Shown one piece after another: positions 15,393 to 22,787 of a stretch of 44,248 nt of DNA. This DNA is from a virus, in the IMG/VR virus record IMGVR_UViG_3300042691_047711, positions 1 to 44,248 of that record. One strand, given 5' to 3'. The number at the start of each line of letters is the position of its first letter. Position 1 is the first letter of the stretch. The translations under genes were made by a program, and so were the position numbers. A model generated the notes under the pieces. It did not search any database and was not told where the DNA came from. It worked only from the letters and a program-made list of their open reading frames with translations.

Positions 15393-16157
15393 ATGGCAAG
15401 AAGAAAGAATCAACTAAGCAAAGAAGAACAAGAGGACTTTGACCAGTGGTCAAGAGAGAGGGAGGCGATTGAGACCTCAAAGAATTTCAACGAGAAGATT
15501 GACATAAAGTGCAGATCGAAGGCACAAAAGGACGCCCTAAATGCCATTGAAAACCACGACATATCAATCGTGACTGGTCCTCCAGGAACGGGTAAGACCT
15601 ATCTCTCCTGTGCTAGAGCGCTGAAGTACTTAAAGGACGAACCTGCGACATATCGCAAGATCATCTTAATCAAGTCAGTAAACGTTCCTAAAGACGAGGA
15701 GATAGGATACTTGAAAGGAACCCTTGAGGAGAAGATGGAGATGTACATGTATCCATTCATCTCTAACTTTCACAAGGTAATCGGTAAACCTGCGACCGAG
15801 TTTCTTAAGGCTGCCGGAAAGATTGAGATCCTACCCATCAAGTTTGCGTTAGGAGTGACACTAGACGATTCAATAATCCTGATTGATGAGGCTCAGCAGA
15901 TCGCAAAAGATCACCTACATACTCTGATCACCAGGATTGGAACCAATTCCAAGATGGTATTCTTGGGCGACATCAAGCAGAAGTCAGTGAACAAGAATCA
16001 AAAGAGCGCGCTTGAGATCCTAATGGAATATTTTGTGGAGATCGAGGAGATAGGAATGGCTCAGCTATCGACGGATGATATCGTTCGACATCCTATCATC
16101 AAGAAGATCGAAAAAGTTTTTGAAAAGATTGAAAATTCTGAGAAGCTAAATAAATAA
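15393..16157 (+). CDS. phoH: PhoH-like ATPase
   Basis: 254 residues. Walker A GPPGTGKT at 62-69, the PhoH-typical VNVPKDEEIGYLKG and EEKMEMY section, Walker B IILIDEAQQ, and a sensor-like FLGDIKQK. PhoH-like genes are widespread in marine T4-like phages; they are superfamily-1-like ATPases with suggested RNA helicase or phosphate-stress roles that remain unproven. The coding end CTA-AAT-AAA-TAA doubles as the late promoter of the next gene. A charged N-terminal 35 residues precede the ATPase core. Confidence 0.92.
   Translation: MARRKNQLSKEEQEDFDQWSREREAIETSKNFNEKIDIKCRSKAQKDALNAIENHDISIVTGPPGTGKTYLSCARALKYLKDEPATYRKIILIKSVNVPKDEEIGYLKGTLEEKMEMYMYPFISNFHKVIGKPATEFLKAAGKIEILPIKFALGVTLDDSIILIDEAQQIAKDHLHTLITRIGTNSKMVFLGDIKQKSVNKNQKSALEILMEYFVEIEEIGMAQLSTDDIVRHPIIKKIEKVFEKIENSEKLNK
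16149..16157 (+). promoter_or_regulatory. Late promoter embedded in phoH stop
   Basis: AATAAATAA encodes Asn-Lys-stop of the PhoH gene and forms a late-like promoter with predicted +1 near 16162, 11 nt before ATG 16173. Confidence 0.6.
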
Positions 16158-16172
16158 AAATAAAAGATTAAA

Positions 16173-16478
16173 ATGAAAGATCACGTAAAGAAATTTGGTT
16201 TATTTATAAATGAAGGAAGAAAATTTAGATCTGAATTAGTCGGAGGAAGGGGACAAAAGGCTCAATATGATGAGCTTACTCCAGAAGAGCAAACTCAATT
16301 AGAGATGCTGTTTACAGAATTAAGCGGAGATCGTAAGCTAGCTAAAATGTTTGTTAGTGGAATGTCTTCTTATAATTCAATTGAGGATATAAAGGCAGGT
16401 TTAGAACACGCGCTAGACTTTTTAAGAAATCCTGAGACTGGCGAAGATGAACCTAATTGGGACATGAGTAACTACTGA
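16173..16478 (+). CDS. Small tagged protein
   Basis: 101 residues. N-terminus MKDHVKKFGLFINEGRKF is a good tag (F-x-x-F-I-N-E-G). The remainder has a short basic stretch, then an acidic helical domain (about 35-85, ELTPEEQTQLEML then LEHALDFL). No enzymatic motif. It has its own late promoter and is followed by a terminator, so it is a monocistronic late unit beside early-type replication genes. Predicted to be packaged in the head and cleaved after Glu15. Confidence 0.7.
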   Translation: MKDHVKKFGLFINEGRKFRSELVGGRGQKAQYDELTPEEQTQLEMLFTELSGDRKLAKMFVSGMSSYNSIEDIKAGLEHALDFLRNPETGEDEPNWDMSNY

Positions 16479-16499
16479 TCTTAGTTTTCAATAGATATG

Positions 16500-16527
16500 A
16501 AAAGCGATCTACTCAGATCGCTTTTTT
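16500..16527 (+). terminator. Intrinsic terminator after 16173 gene
   Basis: Stem AGCGATCT (16503-16510) / AGATCGCT (16515-16522), loop ACTC, then T's to 16527. On the other strand the hairpin lies inside the last codons of uvsW with only four T's, so it works best for plus transcripts. Confidence 0.85.
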
Positions 16528-18083
16528 GTTAAGTCTACTTGACTCTTAGATATCTCAAACTTCTGTTCTTGATAGATCTCTTTTCTGACCTTTGAGTGCT
16601 TAATTGAATATCCGTCAAGTTGATCAACTAGATCCCAAACTAGGACTTTCGTCTTTTCAGCCAACTTACGCATTCCTCGACCTATTGCTTGACGTAGAGT
16701 GACCTCAGCCTTGATTGATTCAGCTAGGATGATGTGGTGTAGGTTCTTAGAGTCGATTCCAGTCGCAAAAGTACCAAATGATGCGACTAGGATGACGTCA
16801 TCCTGCGATTCTAGCACGTCTTTAAACTTATCGCGATCCTTTGAATCAACCTCACCGTCTATGTAAAAAGTATTGGGATTCCACTCTAACAACTTAGTCT
16901 GAATCATCTTTCCGTAACCGTTTTTTACATCAGAAAAGAGAATGAGTGAGTTTTTACCGAATTTCTTTGCAAGATCGCTAATAAAGTCTAATCGCTCTTT
17001 GCTTTCAAAAATTATTCCCTTTTCAATCGCTAACATGTCCCTACCAAAGTCCTTAGGATTGTTATACATCGACTTTCCAGTCTCTTTTAGGTGCCAGTAT
17101 TTCTGGATTTGAGGATCCGACTCATCGTATTTTAATCCAATGATCTTGATCTTAATGTTAGGTGAATATCCGTTGTCAATAAGATGCTTTGCTGATAATA
17201 CCATCACTAGAGGACCGACATTTTCTTGAACTCTAAAGAAATCAGAAAACTGTTCGTCAAGCTTTACCGTTCCGGAAAGACCAAGTCGATATTCCCAGTT
17301 CGTGCAAGAGAGAAGTATTTCTTGAATAGACGATGACTTGCCCTTGTGCACCTCATCCACCTGCACCACTGAGAATTCTTTGAACAGGTTGGGATCCAGA
17401 TTTATTAAGCTCTGGTAGGTTGATATTATTATCTCGGCCCGATCAAACCTCTCTTGAGTGAACTTGTCCTTACCTCCAATGGTGCAGACGTTCCATTCCT
17501 TTCCGGGCTTGGCGTACATGATGAACTTTTCGGCAGTCTGGCCGACTAGTGAGATGTTTGGCACAATAATGAGTGACTTTTTCTCTTTACTGATCTTACC
17601 ACCGTCTCTTAGAAAAGAGTTATAGATATAGAAGATCAGGGTCTTTCCAGCAGAGGTAGCTAGTTCTTGAGTACAGAACCTGTATTTGATGGCACGAAAG
17701 GCTCCTTCTACCTGATAGTCCCGAGGAACGATTGGGTTGCCACGTTCGTCGACTATTCCGTCTAATAGATTCTTGACGTATCCCAAATACTTGTCTCGAT
17801 CTAGGTTTTTATTAACAAAACCTTCTGCTCCCTCGATCTCACACTCAAACCCGCTTCTTTCAGAAAAATTATAGATTTCCTTCCATAAACCTACGGCGAT
17901 CTCTCCGTTCTTGGTGATGAATGGATCCATTCCGTCCCAGATGCCACGATCAACAAGCACATTGAACGCAGCCTTCTTCGATTTCTTCTTAAAGAAATTA
18001 AAGAGCGCAGTCCTTTCCATGTTAAGAGTAAAGTCGATCAGCTTGATGAACTTTTTATCGGGTGTGAGCTTAAATTTTAACAC
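16509..18083 (-). CDS. uvsW: UvsW-type recombination helicase
   Basis: 524 residues, like T4 UvsW. An N-terminal DNA-binding module contains the family-like G-I-W-D-G (about 48-52). Superfamily-2 motifs follow: RDYQVEGA, Walker A ATSAGKT, LIIVPNISLVGQ, D-E-V-H box (VQVDEVHKG), LGLSGT, and motif VI QAIGRGMR near the end. In T4, UvsW unwinds R-loops, remodels forks and shifts replication from origin to recombination mode. The start is GTG at 18083, 10 nt after the upstream stop, chosen because it keeps the N-terminal domain complete. The stop lies inside the 16500-16527 hairpin. Confidence 0.9.
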   Translation of the reverse strand: MLKFKLTPDKKFIKLIDFTLNMERTALFNFFKKKSKKAAFNVLVDRGIWDGMDPFITKNGEIAVGLWKEIYNFSERSGFECEIEGAEGFVNKNLDRDKYLGYVKNLLDGIVDERGNPIVPRDYQVEGAFRAIKYRFCTQELATSAGKTLIFYIYNSFLRDGGKISKEKKSLIIVPNISLVGQTAEKFIMYAKPGKEWNVCTIGGKDKFTQERFDRAEIIISTYQSLINLDPNLFKEFSVVQVDEVHKGKSSSIQEILLSCTNWEYRLGLSGTVKLDEQFSDFFRVQENVGPLVMVLSAKHLIDNGYSPNIKIKIIGLKYDESDPQIQKYWHLKETGKSMYNNPKDFGRDMLAIEKGIIFESKERLDFISDLAKKFGKNSLILFSDVKNGYGKMIQTKLLEWNPNTFYIDGEVDSKDRDKFKDVLESQDDVILVASFGTFATGIDSKNLHHIILAESIKAEVTLRQAIGRGMRKLAEKTKVLVWDLVDQLDGYSIKHSKVRKEIYQEQKFEISKSQVDLTKKRSE

Positions 18084-18093
18084 AGTGAAGATT

Positions 18094-18528
18094 TTAGAGA
18101 CCTAGCGTCTTTTCGATATCTAGTCGAGTCTTGATTCCAAATATGATGTTATCAATGGTCTTGATCGACTCATTGAAGAAGGACACCTGGGTCTCGAACA
18201 TCTCTAAAGATTCCTTAGTCGCTGAAGTCCGACCGTCAATCACGACAGTCTTTTCATTGGCTTGATAGCGAAGTTGCAGGTTTCTAGAAACGTTTTCCAG
18301 CTCAACCGCTCTCTCCTCTCGATACTTCTTTCTTAGGATTGTGATGTGTTCTAAAAGGGTGTGATTGTCTTCAAGCAAGCGCTGACGTAGAGAAAGCATG
18401 TTCACCTGAGCCTCCTTTAGAGTCTTTAGGTTTGAGAGCTTCTCGATGTTAGTGTAGATCTCTTTTGAGATTTCAGATCGTCTTTCCTGAAACTTAGTGG
18501 AGATCTTTTGCTTGGTTTCCTCGTTCAT
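18094..18528 (-). CDS. uvsY: Probable UvsY-like recombination mediator
   Basis: 144 residues against 137 in T4 UvsY. All-helical plan: N-terminal helix, a basic central section (LRKKYREERAVELENVSRNLQLRY), a short turn with VVIDGRTSATKESLEMF matching the place of the T4 KSEMKTVL region, and a C-terminal helix IDNIIFGIKTRL comparable with the T4 A-L-D-A-I-K-S-R-G end. UvsY loads the UvsX recombinase onto gp32-coated DNA. Direct adjacency upstream of uvsW fits the T4 uvsW-uvsY neighbourhood. Assignment rests on size, fold pattern and synteny. Confidence 0.6.
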   Translation of the reverse strand: MNEETKQKISTKFQERRSEISKEIYTNIEKLSNLKTLKEAQVNMLSLRQRLLEDNHTLLEHITILRKKYREERAVELENVSRNLQLRYQANEKTVVIDGRTSATKESLEMFETQVSFFNESIKTIDNIIFGIKTRLDIEKTLGL

Positions 18529-18572
18529 CTATTTACCTTTATCATATCTTATACTCAAAGAATGAGATGGGT

Positions 18573-19064
18573 TTATCTGACAAAGTCGATGAACATGTAA
18601 TTTGTTGAACCTATCTCAAAGTGGTCGTTGTTGTCCATCTCGTCCTTGCTTAGAGAAGAAACGAGTTCATTTCCTGCGTTTATAGTAGAGCCGTCAGAAT
18701 AATAGCAATTTATCTCGTCCTCTCCTTTTTTACCCAAAAAGACTACCTTTGTCTTAAATGCATCGAATATTTTTGGTATCTTATTCTTAAAGATCTCATC
18801 GTCCTGGACCATCATGAAAATGGATGGATACTTGATCAGTTTTCCGTCCTTGCTCATGAGAGCCTTTTGCTTGATGTATTCGGTGCCTATGAGTTCTGAA
18901 TCTAGTGCAGAGAGATATGCATCTGAATTCTTAAAGACTATGATTGCGAAGGGCAATCTCATCTGGACGGCGTCTCGTATGTCGGTCCATGAGCCAGAGG
19001 TTTCCTCGCTAGAATTCTTTAATTCATTCTCATAGTCTTCGAATAACTTGATGTATTTTCCCAT
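18573..19064 (-). CDS. Tagged protein, unknown mature domain
   Basis: 163 residues from ATG 19064; the frame is open to a TTG at 19076, but the ATG gives the tag MGKYIKLFEDYENE at the very N-terminus and a 17-nt leader after the late promoter. The mature part is alpha/beta: FAIIVFKNSDAYL, IFMMVQDDE, VVFLGKKG, then a beta end HFEIGSTNYMFIDFV that resembles the closing strands of FHA-like domains, though key FHA residues are not clear. Predicted packaged protein. Confidence 0.65.
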   Translation of the reverse strand: MGKYIKLFEDYENELKNSSEETSGSWTDIRDAVQMRLPFAIIVFKNSDAYLSALDSELIGTEYIKQKALMSKDGKLIKYPSIFMMVQDDEIFKNKIPKIFDAFKTKVVFLGKKGEDEINCYYSDGSTINAGNELVSSLSKDEMDNNDHFEIGSTNYMFIDFVR

Positions 19065-19085
19065 GTTAGAGATCAAAACTTTTTG

Positions 19086-19094
19086 TTATTTATC
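19086..19094 (-). promoter_or_regulatory. T4-like late promoter, minus
   Basis: GATAAATAA on the minus strand; predicted +1 near 19081. It decides between start codons by favouring ATG 19064 over TTG 19076. It lies between divergent genes. Confidence 0.65.
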
Positions 19095-19107
19095 AATAAA
19101 ATATACT

Positions 19108-19701
19108 ATGAAAGATATTACTAAGATTTTTGTTTTTGATTTTGATGAGACTCTGTTTAGGATGCCTGGATATACTGATCGATTCTCAGTAGAAAGGCTC
19201 TATCCAGAATTGAGTTTTCCCGATGCTTACTCTTTTTACGATCACCCCAGTTCAATGGATCCAGAGATCCATAACATTCAGTTGATTGGCCCAGTGTACG
19301 ATGACTGGCAGACGGCGTCTAACGATCCTGAAGCGATAACTGTGCTCATCACTCACCGAACAGAAGAGCTTAGGCCTTGTGCAGAAAGAATCTTAGCACA
19401 GCATGGAATCACTTTTGATCGATCCTATTTCTTGGGCAGAAAGACTGAAAAGGTCTTGGTTCTTAAGTCTGAATTAGAAAGATTTCCTAACATCAATGAG
19501 ATCTCAGTGTATGAGGATTCGCTTGAACAACTCAATAAATACCAAAAATTTTTCTATGAGTATACTGCTAAGATTCAGAGATCCATTACCTCACTTAGCG
19601 ATTTAATAACTCTAAAAATGCAATTCGTAGATAAGTCAAAGGTAATATCACTGTATGACTTTAATACTGGAGAATCAAGAAGAATAGAATTAAAGAGATG
19701 A
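19108..19701 (+). CDS. HAD-superfamily protein, SAK/RNA-repair-like
   Basis: 197 residues from ATG 19108; 20 further in-frame codons upstream overlap the divergent gene and promoter and are not HAD-like. HAD motif I F-D-F-D-E-T-L (about 9-15) lies near the N-terminus, motif II in VLITHRT, a Lys in GRKTEK, and a motif-IV-like VYEDSLEQLNKYQKFF. The last pattern recalls the Swiss-army-knife RNA-repair HAD group (phosphatase acting on nucleic-acid ends). The four-base ATGA overlap with a P-loop kinase gene suggests a functional pair like the two domains of T4 Pnkp. Substrate is inference. Confidence 0.65.
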   Translation: MKDITKIFVFDFDETLFRMPGYTDRFSVERLYPELSFPDAYSFYDHPSSMDPEIHNIQLIGPVYDDWQTASNDPEAITVLITHRTEELRPCAERILAQHGITFDRSYFLGRKTEKVLVLKSELERFPNINEISVYEDSLEQLNKYQKFFYEYTAKIQRSITSLSDLITLKMQFVDKSKVISLYDFNTGESRRIELKR

Positions 19702-20303
19702 TAGTAGTAATAGAAGGCCATAGGCACAGCGGAAAAACTTTTCTAATCGAGAAGTTTCTTGAACAGAATACCAATCCAAAGGTTCATTACTATAAGTTTC
19801 AATTTGCAAAATATGTTGAAGCCCTAAACATGAAAGACCAAGAAACTGGTCCAGGAGTTCACTACTTCAGCATTGCGAACGTGCTCACCATACTTGAACT
19901 CAATCAGACTCTCTTGAAGGATCATATCTTAGTATTTGATCGATGTATCTTTTCGGCATACGTTTGGTCAATCTACAGAGAAAGAATGAACTCGTTGAGA
20001 TTACTTACTGAGTTTAAAAAGATCCTAATGAGCGATCTTTATCAAAACAGTAAAGTATTATATGTTGAGAGAGAAGAAGGAATATCAGTCACTCGGAGAG
20101 AAAAGGATTACTTTGGAAACTTTGAGAACACAGACAGCGAGAAGGAGCTCTTTGAGAGGATCTTTTCAGAGTTTAAACCTCAGATCACGGATGAGTCTAA
20201 AAACAATGGATTTGATAGGATGGTGAATCGATTCAACGAAGAAAGCATCGCTGAATTTAATCAAAGGTTAAACAGTCTAATAAATAACTCTGTCTCTTCT
20301 TAA
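19698..20303 (+). CDS. P-loop nucleotide/polynucleotide kinase
   Basis: 201 residues. Walker A GHRHSGKT at 7-14, a D-R motif in LVFDRCIFSAYVW (like D-R-Y-x-x-S of thymidylate kinases), and a lid-type basic section (EREEGISVTRREKD). Best match by pattern is the dNMP/thymidylate kinase family; polynucleotide 5'-kinase activity is possible because it is translationally coupled (ATGA) to a HAD phosphatase-like gene. The C-terminal 45 residues are helical. Followed immediately by a late promoter. Confidence 0.65.
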   Translation: MIVVIEGHRHSGKTFLIEKFLEQNTNPKVHYYKFQFAKYVEALNMKDQETGPGVHYFSIANVLTILELNQTLLKDHILVFDRCIFSAYVWSIYRERMNSLRLLTEFKKILMSDLYQNSKVLYVEREEGISVTRREKDYFGNFENTDSEKELFERIFSEFKPQITDESKNNGFDRMVNRFNEESIAEFNQRLNSLINNSVSS

Positions 20304-20310
20304 TAAATAA
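20302..20310 (+). promoter_or_regulatory. Late promoter overlapping kinase stop
   Basis: AATAAATAA shares its first two bases with the kinase stop codon (20301-20303). Predicted +1 is near 20315, 12 nt before ATG 20327. Confidence 0.6.
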
Positions 20311-20326
20311 TAAAAAATATTTTGAA

Positions 20327-20872
20327 ATGGCAAAATATATGAGAAGCTACTTTGAGTACGTGAACGAGGCTGAAGGAGCTCCCAAATCTTTAAGAGGCTA
20401 TAAGGCTGAGATCTTGATCGAGAGAATAGAAGAGCTCATGCAAGTCTTATCAGATAAAGTAAGATTCGGAGTACCGTCAGACTATTTGGGCAAAGCTCTT
20501 ACTTCTAGGGACGCGAACGGAGCCATTCAAAGGATCAAAGAACTTACAAGATATTACACCGGAAACGGAGAGGAAGTAAGATTTTACTGCTGGTCGATAG
20601 CCTATGCTGGATCCTTTGAGGCAACTGAAAGCCTCAAGGAAAAGATCGAAGCAGCAGGCGGATTCGGCAGTGACCTTAACATGAACTTGAAGAAGATCAT
20701 AACATACTTCTCTGAGAATAAGGAGGACTCAGATAACGTGGCTACCATTTCCATAGGAATGGACGCTAAGAGCATTAGAGACTCTATAAACAAAGCAAAA
20801 CAGAAAATTTCTAAAACTAAAGAGGAAGGCTCCGCTAAACCGGCTGCACCTCAACAGGAGGAAGAGATCTAA
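20327..20872 (+). CDS. Tagged protein
   Basis: 181 residues. N-terminus MAKYMRSYFEYVNEAEG is a strong tag (S-Y-x-x-Y-V-N-E-A). A helical middle domain (about 25-95) with an aromatic segment EVRFYCWSIAYAG follows, then a second alpha/beta part to about 155, then a Lys/Glu/Ala/Pro-rich tail. No motif of a known enzyme. Late promoter directly upstream; the ligase-like fusion gene starts 10 nt downstream, so the two are probably on one late transcript. Confidence 0.7.
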   Translation: MAKYMRSYFEYVNEAEGAPKSLRGYKAEILIERIEELMQVLSDKVRFGVPSDYLGKALTSRDANGAIQRIKELTRYYTGNGEEVRFYCWSIAYAGSFEATESLKEKIEAAGGFGSDLNMNLKKIITYFSENKEDSDNVATISIGMDAKSIRDSINKAKQKISKTKEEGSAKPAAPQQEEEI

Positions 20873-20882
20873 AGACTGACGA

Positions 20883-22754
20883 ATGGCAGGAATAAACAAT
20901 CTACGGGAGATTTACGAAAAGAAGGGTGAGGCCTTTTTGGCAGGACTATTGAATAAGTACGTGATAGTCAACGAAAAGGTCGATGGCGCGTTTTTTGGAG
21001 TAAAGAAAACCAAGGAAGACTCATTCAAGTACTTTAAGAAGTCCGGTGAGATTACTTACGTTGATCGAGTGTTGATGAAGTATTACAACCCGGCAATCCG
21101 ACATTTTGAAGGGCTCTCAATGGAGAAGAGGCAGCGAATTCCAGCAAACTTCTTTTTTGGCTTTGAGTTCTTTACTCGAAGCGATTCTACCATGAGCAGC
21201 AGAAGAGCCGGTGGACCTAAAAACGGGCTAGTTCTCTCCTACATTCATCGTCTTGATGACTCTGGAAACATTGCTGAGACGCTACAATCAAAGGATCAAT
21301 TAGTTCGATGGGCAAACTACTTAGAGGTAGATGCTCAGCCGATAATCTTTGAAGGAAACCTTGACGATGAGCAAAAGACTAAGATACTTGAATTCGTTTA
21401 TTCTGATGCTAGAGAACTGGAGGAAAGGTTCAAGACCACGTCGTTTACCAAGCACATACTCTCTGTTCTGGATCCAGACTCACTGGTCGATCTAAACGAT
21501 AGAGAAATGGAAACGATAGTCTTTAGGTTCTATGGTGAGGGCGCTGAGAATGACGTGTTTCTAGCGAAGATGGTGGACCCAATCTTTCAAAAAAGAGTCG
21601 GCGAAGCCTCTAAAAAGAAGTCAACCTCCTCTCAAGATTACATTTGGCTCATAGTGATCGATCTTATGAACCACTTTGAGATGTATGACATAGATGATGT
21701 CAAGAAAAAGGTTGAGGAATGCGATACTTATGAAGAAAAGTACATACGTCTCATCAATTCAATATTCAAAGACTTTTTAAAAGAGTATTCAGATAAGTAT
21801 GACGGCCTCTCCTTAGAGATTCCTGATTACCTAAGAAGACCTGAGTTCGAATTGGACATGGATATGGTCGGAGACCCTGAAGTGGTGAACATGATCAGTA
21901 AGAGCGAGACGAACAAGGAAATATACAAGATCCTATTGAACTTCTTTAGAAAGGTAAGAAAGAAATCAAGCGCTGGCTTCTTTACTCCTGAATTGATCTC
22001 TCAATTGAACCTAATAGTACAGAAGATCAAGAACATCATCATGGGGGACGCGGTCTATGAGGGACTCTTCCCTAGCTTTAGTCAGTTTCTAGGAGTACCG
22101 ACTGATTTTTCTACCATGAGCGAGAAAGAATTCGCAAAGAACTCAGCAAACCGAGTAGAGCCCACTGAGGTAAACATACTAATAGGCGCCTTTCAACCAG
22201 TGACGATGGGACACATTAAGTCAGCCGAAGCAATGAAGGCGAAGAACGGAAAAAAGACAATATTTGTCGCGATCAAGGGAGAGAAGCAGACCAAGATGTC
22301 TCCTCTCACTCCTGTGACAACCGTGACCCTATTAAACAAGGTTCAACAGGAATACTCAAACCTGATCGCTGATGTAAGAGTGGTTCCTGGAGGAAACCTA
22401 GAGGAGATCATAAAGGCAATACGACCAGACTATGAACCGATGCTTTGGGGAACCACTAGTCGTAGGCTAAAGGATTACGCGATTCAGCTGGACTACATTA
22501 AGAGAAGAGACATTCCTCTGAGGATATCAAAGGAATTCAAGATAGTTGAACTTCCTAGCTACATCAAGTCTGAGGAAGTATTCAATTCAATAAAAGATTC
22601 TAACTTTGCTGAGTTTAAGAGACTCGTGCCTGACTCTATTGAGTCAGAGTTTTTTAACTTACAGAAAGAGTTAGGAATAAGAACTCCTATCATGGAGAAT
22701 CAGGACGACAGATTATCAGAAAAAGATTTTGATAAGAACGAAGAGATCTTGTAA
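20883..22754 (+). CDS. Ligase-like nucleotidyltransferase fused to HxGH-type adenylyltransferase
   Basis: 623 residues in two halves. The N-terminal half has covalent-nucleotidyltransferase (RNA/DNA ligase, capping-enzyme) motifs: motif I E31-K-V-D-G35 with nucleophile K32, motif III-like FFGFEFF (91-97), IV-like ETIVFRF (210-216) and V-like LAKMVDP (228-234). A helical linker spans about 245-390. The C-terminal half has the cytidylyl/NMN-adenylyltransferase signature GAFQPVTMGH (435-444), with T-x-G-H at 441-444, and a late YIKSEEVFNSI region. The first half may seal or charge nucleic-acid ends; the second may make NAD or a similar dinucleotide. Motifs IV and V are weaker. A tag-like SFSQFL at 398-403 lies at the junction. 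Confidence 0.7.
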   Translation: MAGINNLREIYEKKGEAFLAGLLNKYVIVNEKVDGAFFGVKKTKEDSFKYFKKSGEITYVDRVLMKYYNPAIRHFEGLSMEKRQRIPANFFFGFEFFTRSDSTMSSRRAGGPKNGLVLSYIHRLDDSGNIAETLQSKDQLVRWANYLEVDAQPIIFEGNLDDEQKTKILEFVYSDARELEERFKTTSFTKHILSVLDPDSLVDLNDREMETIVFRFYGEGAENDVFLAKMVDPIFQKRVGEASKKKSTSSQDYIWLIVIDLMNHFEMYDIDDVKKKVEECDTYEEKYIRLINSIFKDFLKEYSDKYDGLSLEIPDYLRRPEFELDMDMVGDPEVVNMISKSETNKEIYKILLNFFRKVRKKSSAGFFTPELISQLNLIVQKIKNIIMGDAVYEGLFPSFSQFLGVPTDFSTMSEKEFAKNSANRVEPTEVNILIGAFQPVTMGHIKSAEAMKAKNGKKTIFVAIKGEKQTKMSPLTPVTTVTLLNKVQQEYSNLIADVRVVPGGNLEEIIKAIRPDYEPMLWGTTSRRLKDYAIQLDYIKRRDIPLRISKEFKIVELPSYIKSEEVFNSIKDSNFAEFKRLVPDSIESEFFNLQKELGIRTPIMENQDDRLSEKDFDKNEEIL

Positions 22755-22787
22755 GATCTTACCTGAAACAAAAAAAATTCGATCAAT

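Noticed and set aside
16200-16215. TTTATAAATGA resembling a late promoter
   Set aside because: It lies inside the coding sequence of the tagged 16173 gene with no start codon at the right distance.
19048-19107. Upstream extension of the HAD gene to ATG 19048
   Set aside because: The 20 added residues overlap the divergent tagged gene and its promoter; HAD proteins usually begin a few residues before D-x-D, as from ATG 19108.
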